This document shows positions 61,321 to 64,000 of a stretch of DNA of 64,000 nucleotides, piece by piece (within the stretch, counting starts at the first letter, position 1; each line of letters begins with the position of its first letter). The notes beneath the pieces were generated by a model. That model saw only the letters and a list, made by a program, of their open reading frames with translations. It ran no database searches and was not told the origin of the DNA. This DNA comes from an uncultured Sphingorhabdus sp. (GTDB lineage: Bacteria > Pseudomonadota > Alphaproteobacteria > Sphingomonadales > Sphingomonadaceae). The stretch is taken from contig CALMYW010000394.1 of the NCBI GenBank assembly GCA_937873665.1, forward strand, positions 496,001 to 560,000. Direction: 5' to 3'. A program made the position numbers and the translations under genes.

Positions 61321-61352
61321 GGTCAGTTGCATTTCGTGCAACTGACCTTTTT
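61321..61352 (+). terminator. Strong intrinsic terminator closing the rightward catabolic operon
   Basis: GGTCAGTTGCA-TTTCG-TGCAACTGACC-TTTTT: perfect 11-bp stem and T-run, 29 bp after the hydrolase stop codon. Confidence 0.95.
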
Positions 61353-61639
61353 CTTTTCGCAATTGCACAATGAACCCCCAATCGCCAAATGCGGGTCACC
61401 GAAAGCGAAACTTTCGAAACACATTCTGACCGGCGAGCATCTCCTCCTCCTCTCCCCCGCTCGCTGATCAAGACGAACGGCCTTCATGCACAGCGTGGAG
61501 GCCGTATTCGTTTGTGGCTTAATGTCGCAACAGCGATGTATTATTTCCCCCCCGCGACATGCATCTTCTTGTTCTCCATTTTGTCCACCGCAAACCCCTC
61601 CGCCTGTGGATAAGTCGCAAGATTCCCGTTGCCCGACTC
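61353..61639. other. Gene-poor stretch upstream of the putative RNA
   Basis: No convincing ORF. A hairpin CGAAAG-CGAAA-CTTTCG lies near 61400, and an exact DnaA-box sequence (TTATCCACA on the minus strand) at 61605-61613. Presumably it contains the promoter of the RNA below, but I cannot identify -35/-10 boxes with confidence. Confidence 0.45.
61605..61613 (-). promoter_or_regulatory. Isolated DnaA-box match
   Basis: TGTGGATAA, i.e. TTATCCACA on the minus strand, a perfect 9-mer. Only one copy was noticed here, without an AT-rich unwinding element, so it is more likely a regulatory or chance site than an origin. Confidence 0.35.
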
Positions 61640-62004
61640 AGGGTTCGATGAGACCTTTCAGTTGTCAGGCAGGAAAGCCGGAAAGCGAAGTGGAACGGAA
61701 ACGGGAAGCAGAGCGGAACGAAAGAACTGTCAGATACCTCGCCAGAGCGTTTCAGAAGCGAAAGTGGAAGAAGCAGGAAAGCAGAGGTTGCTGCCGGACA
61801 ACGAACGCCATGTGCGGGCCGAGGCCTCACCGCCAAAAGCCAACGCCGGGCAGGATACCGAAAGCAGTCAGGCAAACTGGCGACCCTTCGGGGCCGCCAG
61901 CGAGCCGGACGCCGGAAAGCGGAAAGAATGGCCCTTGAGGCCAAGGACTTCCAGGATCAGGCGCAGTGGGCGCTGGTAGCAATACCAGCGCCCATTTATG
62001 TTTT
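61640..62004 (+). ncRNA. Putative GGA-rich structured non-coding RNA
   Basis: A purine-rich stretch of about 360 nt without a plausible protein, ending in a perfect terminator: TGGGCGCTGGTA-GCAA-TACCAGCGCCCA followed by TTTATGTTTT (61967-62004). Fifteen GGA trinucleotides occur between 61671 and 61957, many as CGGAA/GGAAAGC. Local hairpins include GGCGACCC-TTCG-GGGCCGCC with a UUCG tetraloop (61879-61898) and GGCC-CTTGA-GGCC. It does not show the conserved segments of RNase P RNA, tmRNA, SRP RNA or 6S RNA that I know. The 5' end is a guess. A protein-coding alternative (a 116-codon hydrophilic frame) is possible but looks non-coding. Confidence 0.5.
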
Positions 62005-62099
62005 AGGCGGCCATTCCACAGGCTGTTACGGCATGACACTCCGTAATTGCTCCACCCTTCAATCAAATTTTCACAGTCATTGGTTACGTTCAGCGCTCA

Positions 62100-62459
62100 A
62101 TGAGCATGCGCAAAACTTTTGGGAAACTCGGGAAGCGGTCGGTTGCACGGCTGACAATCGAGTTGGATGCGGGTTTGGTGCTGCCAGAACGTACAGCGCG
62201 TTGTACGCTTGAAAATGTGTCGCGCACCGGCTGTCGCTTACGAACAACTGAACCTCCACGCATCGGCGCAACCATTCTGGTTAAGGTCGAGCGGATTGAA
62301 GCGCTAGGTTCGGTAAGTTGGGTGAAAGGCGAACGATGTGGGGTTGCTTTCGAAGAACCACTGGAGACTCGTTCACTCGAGCGGATTCGCTGGATAATCG
62401 ACAATGACAGAAATCATCAGAACAACAGCCTGGCCCACGCTGCTGCTATCTGGCGCTGA
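62100..62459 (+). CDS. PilZ-domain protein
   Basis: A 119-residue single-domain protein. The PilZ second motif NVSRTGCRLR (D/NxSxxG, residues 39-48) and the GATILVKVERIEALGSVSWVKGERCGVAFEEPL barrel are present. The first motif RxxxR would be RSVAR at 13-17. If functional it binds cyclic di-GMP and controls motility, adhesion or exopolysaccharide. No strong Shine-Dalgarno is visible at 62100 or at the second ATG (62106). Confidence 0.82.
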   Translation: MSMRKTFGKLGKRSVARLTIELDAGLVLPERTARCTLENVSRTGCRLRTTEPPRIGATILVKVERIEALGSVSWVKGERCGVAFEEPLETRSLERIRWIIDNDRNHQNNSLAHAAAIWR

Positions 62460-62490
62460 ACGGAAAATCCGAGACCGAAATTTGAAAGGC

Positions 62491-62504
62491 GTGACGCGCG
62501 TCAC
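62491..62504. promoter_or_regulatory. Perfect 14-bp palindrome GTGACGCGCGTCAC
   Basis: Fully self-complementary, 31 bp after the PilZ stop and just upstream of the small-RNA candidate at 62527. It could be an operator for that RNA. Confidence 0.4.
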
Positions 62505-62526
62505 GCGTTGAGAATCGATTCCCCTG

Positions 62527-62622
62527 CCAATCGGGCGTTGCGACCCGGTTGGCATGGATCTCCCTATGCCAACATCCTGCCGAGGGCGGGGTTCACACCA
62601 CCCCGCGCCTCGGCCTTTTATT
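62527..62622 (+). ncRNA. Small-RNA candidate with anti-SD-like loop
   Basis: Three potential hairpins in 96 nt: CCAATCGGG/CCCGGTTGG (62527-62552), the mutually exclusive GTTGGCAT-GGATCTCCCT-ATGCCAAC (62548-62573, loop with TCTCCCT), and a terminator GCCGAGGGCGGGGT/ACCCCGCGCCTCGGC with TTTTATTT (62579-62622). The exposed CUCCCU is complementary to Shine-Dalgarno GGGAG. It could instead simply be the 3' UTR of the PilZ gene. The terminator part is firm; the rest is inference. Confidence 0.5.
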
Positions 62623-63498
62623 TCAAACCCCGGATTTAAGCAGCCAATCGTGGAAAATACGCACTGCACGCTGCTTCAACGCGCGCGGGCGGCAGACAAA
62701 CCAATAGCTGTAAGGGCTCTCGACCTCGGTATCGAAAAGCCGAACCAGTCGAGGGTCTTTGGCGTCTGAAAAATGGCTGCCATGCATGATTGCCACGCCC
62801 AGCCCATTCGCGGCGGCTTCAAGCATCAGTGGGCCGCTGTCGATATGGTCTATTGCCGCAGGCTTCAGCCGCGGTTCCCCTACCGCTTCTCGCCACGCAT
62901 TGAATATCAGCGGCATGTCGCTGTGTACCAGCACGGTCTGATCCTTTAAATCGGCCGGTTTCTTCAGATTGTGCTCTTTGGCCATGCTATCCGATGCGAT
63001 GGCGTAAACATTATTGCGATCGAGACGGACGGCATAAAGACGCGGATCGACCTGGTCGGCAATGATGATTGCCGCATCGACCACATCGCCCAGTAGATTT
63101 TCAGCATGCGCCGAGGTGTCGACATCGATGTGCAACTTAGGGAACAACTTGCGCAGTTCCGGCAGTTTCGGAATCAGGCGTTGCGAACCGAAAAGCGGCA
63201 ATACGCCAAGGCGCAGTCGATATTCGCCACCCTGCCCTGACAATTCCTCGACGGCGTCGGCCATCGCCTCCAACGCGGGTTCAATCGCTTTTAGCAGCGC
63301 ATGACCCTCGGTGTTCAGGATCATTGCCTGTGCCTTTCGTTCGAAAAGCGGCTTGCCCATGAAATCTTCGAGCGCCTTGATTCGCCGACTCAAGGCTGGA
63401 GGCGATAGTGCCATTTCGGATGCTGCAGCCTTGGCGGAGCCCAATTTGGCAATCCGGACAAAGGCTTCTAGCGAGCGCAGCGGCGGCAATCGGCGCAT
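62623..63498 (-). CDS. LysR-family transcriptional regulator (GcvA-like)
   Basis: 291 residues. The N-terminal winged HTH reads LPPLRSLEAFVRIAKLGSAKAAASEMALSPPALSRRIKALEDFMGKPLFER, the standard LysR start that fixes the ATG at 63498; an upstream extension lacks family similarity. The effector domain contains LRLGVLPLFGSQRLIPKLPEL and GLGVAIMHGSHF. Overall like GcvA/AmpR-type proteins. No typical divergent target gene lies next to it, only a candidate sRNA and cdc48. Effector and targets unknown. Confidence 0.9.
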   Translation of the reverse strand: MRRLPPLRSLEAFVRIAKLGSAKAAASEMALSPPALSRRIKALEDFMGKPLFERKAQAMILNTEGHALLKAIEPALEAMADAVEELSGQGGEYRLRLGVLPLFGSQRLIPKLPELRKLFPKLHIDVDTSAHAENLLGDVVDAAIIIADQVDPRLYAVRLDRNNVYAIASDSMAKEHNLKKPADLKDQTVLVHSDMPLIFNAWREAVGEPRLKPAAIDHIDSGPLMLEAAANGLGVAIMHGSHFSDAKDPRLVRLFDTEVESPYSYWFVCRPRALKQRAVRIFHDWLLKSGV

Positions 63499-63667
63499 TT
63501 GGGGAGAACTCTCTAATTTGTGCGGCGCAAAAATGAAGCGAACCGAACATTGCTTCAGAATTTTACCGGTTTTCGTTGAGTTGAAAGCTAATTCGGATTG
63601 CAAAAATTGCAACCCCGATTGTTTTCTTCGCACTTGCACAAAAAACGAGACGACTACATATGGGTCG
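63499..63667. other. Intergenic stretch between LysR gene and small-RNA candidate
   Basis: Part of a 306-bp gap. No ORF seen. A possible -35 TTGCAC at 63634-63639 with CATATG about 17 bp further (63657-63662) could be a promoter for the RNA at 63668. Confidence 0.35.
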
Positions 63668-63736
63668 GGCCTTACAGGCATCCTCTCCTAAAGTAAGACT
63701 TTTCAAAGGCCGGGTTTACTCCCGGCCTCTTTTTTT
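63668..63736 (+). ncRNA. Small-RNA candidate (~70 nt) with CCUCUCC segment and strong terminator
   Basis: A weak GCC-TTACA-GGC hairpin, a single-stranded ATCCTCTCCT (63680-63689), a short AAAGT-AAG-ACTTT hairpin (63690-63702), then GGCCGGG-TTTACT-CCCGGCC-TCTTTTTTT (63708-63736), a textbook terminator. A promoter-like TTGCAC/CATATG pair lies just before it. CCUCUCC is anti-Shine-Dalgarno-like, recalling CCUCCUCCC-bearing sRNAs of other alphaproteobacteria. Alternatively it is a leader of the cdc48 gene with a transcription attenuator. Confidence 0.5.
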
Positions 63737-63804
63737 GCCCGTTGCCCCGTCCAGTCTGCCACCCTATCTTGAAAATCAGGGGCTTGGACCAAAGGTAACC
63801 GGAT

Positions 63805-64000
63805 ATGGCAAAGCAAAAAAACAGCAAACTCCAGGTTGCCAATGCCCGGCCCGAGGATTCGGGGCGCGGACTTGCCCGCCTGTCGCGCGAATTCATGGCC
63901 GAACATGGCCTGCAGCAGGGCGATGTTATCGAGATTATCGGTAAGCGAACAACCGTCGCAAGAGCCTTTGACCCTTACCCGGAAGATGAAGGCCTCGAAG
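63805..64000 (+). CDS. Cdc48/VAT-family AAA+ ATPase (N-terminal part; runs off the right edge)
   Basis: The visible 65 residues read LQVANARPEDSGRGLARLSREFMAEHGLQQGDVIEIIGKRTTVARAFDPYPEDEGLE, the N-terminal double-psi barrel typical of bacterial and archaeal CDC48 proteins, which are hexameric unfoldases of about 750 residues with two AAA modules. The ATG at 63805 gives MAKQKNSK. The rest lies beyond the window. A candidate sRNA/attenuator with strong terminator precedes it. Confidence 0.85.
   Translation, partial: MAKQKNSKLQVANARPEDSGRGLARLSREFMAEHGLQQGDVIEIIGKRTTVARAFDPYPEDEGLE

Noticed and set aside
61605..61613. Replication origin based on a DnaA box
   Set aside because: Single box, no AT-rich unwinding region and no dnaA/dnaN/gidA neighbours.
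61671..61957. CsrB-type CsrA-sponge RNA
   Set aside because: GGA density fits, but the motifs are not clearly in loops and CsrA is uncommon in this group; reported only as an unassigned RNA.

Overview
The window comes from an alphaproteobacterium, most likely a sphingomonad (Sphingopyxis, Sphingorhabdus or Novosphingobium type). I infer this from the protein sequences: a very large NAD-glutamate dehydrogenase, the order ptsP / RodZ-like / cpoB / tilS / ftsH, an RcdA-family protein, paired DUF465 proteins, a bacterial Cdc48, TonB-dependent receptors and many acyl-CoA/SDR catabolic genes. GC content is moderately high, and genes are tightly packed with many start/stop overlaps. I see no transposase, integrase, phage gene or CRISPR array. 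The only repeated DNA is three families of short palindromic intergenic elements.

Layout. 1-6.1 kb: N-terminal half of the NAD-glutamate dehydrogenase gene, a dicarboxylate/amino-acid symporter, then a tryptophan-to-kynurenine pair (TDO and an unusual kynureninase-like PLP enzyme). 6.1-9.6 kb: a BetI-like TetR gene divergent from a Rieske oxygenase across a perfect palindromic operator, then a PYROXD2-like FAD enzyme. 9.7-16.5 kb: L-serine deaminase, an APC permease coupled to a TonB receptor, an LplT-like transporter and a small membrane protein. 16.6 kb: tRNA-Leu(CAA). 16.8-22.6 kb: alcohol/aldehyde oxidation genes (coniferyl-aldehyde-type ALDH, thiolase, DJ-1 protein, PQQ quinohaemoprotein alcohol dehydrogenase lipoprotein). 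22.6-24.7 kb: glnB-glnA with a sigma-54 promoter and an NtrC-like site. 24.7-27.2 kb: a NarL-type two-component system. 27.6-31.5 kb: second ALDH, M20 peptidase, membrane desaturase. 31.5-45.8 kb: mostly housekeeping genes (rcdA, DUF465 pair, ptsP, RodZ-like, cpoB, tilS, ftsH, DUF3800, rpoZ, a PLD-type cardiolipin synthase facing a PmtA-like methyltransferase, an ABM/MFS pair and a CHAP protein).

46-61.35 kb is a continuous acyl-CoA catabolic island built as two divergent halves around 56.8-56.96 kb. The leftward half carries an SDR, a GPH transporter, an ACAD10/11-type acyl-CoA dehydrogenase, a zinc alcohol dehydrogenase, an ACAD10/11-type kinase (APH fold), two SDRs, a serine hydrolase and a FadJ-like bifunctional enzyme. 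The rightward half carries a pair of acyl-CoA dehydrogenases, an SDR and another serine hydrolase, and ends at a strong terminator. The split ACAD10/11 pair suggests breakdown of hydroxy-acids or lactones through a phosphorylated 4-hydroxyacyl-CoA; this is inference.

61.3-64 kb is gene-poor. It holds a GGA-rich putative structured RNA ending in a textbook terminator, a PilZ protein, two further terminator-ended small-RNA candidates with pyrimidine-rich (anti-Shine-Dalgarno-like) single-stranded segments, a LysR regulator and the start of a cdc48 gene.

A recurring 16-bp dyad (TTAATC-N4-GATTAA or one mismatch from it) lies just upstream of four alcohol, aldehyde or acyl-CoA catabolism genes and may define one regulon.
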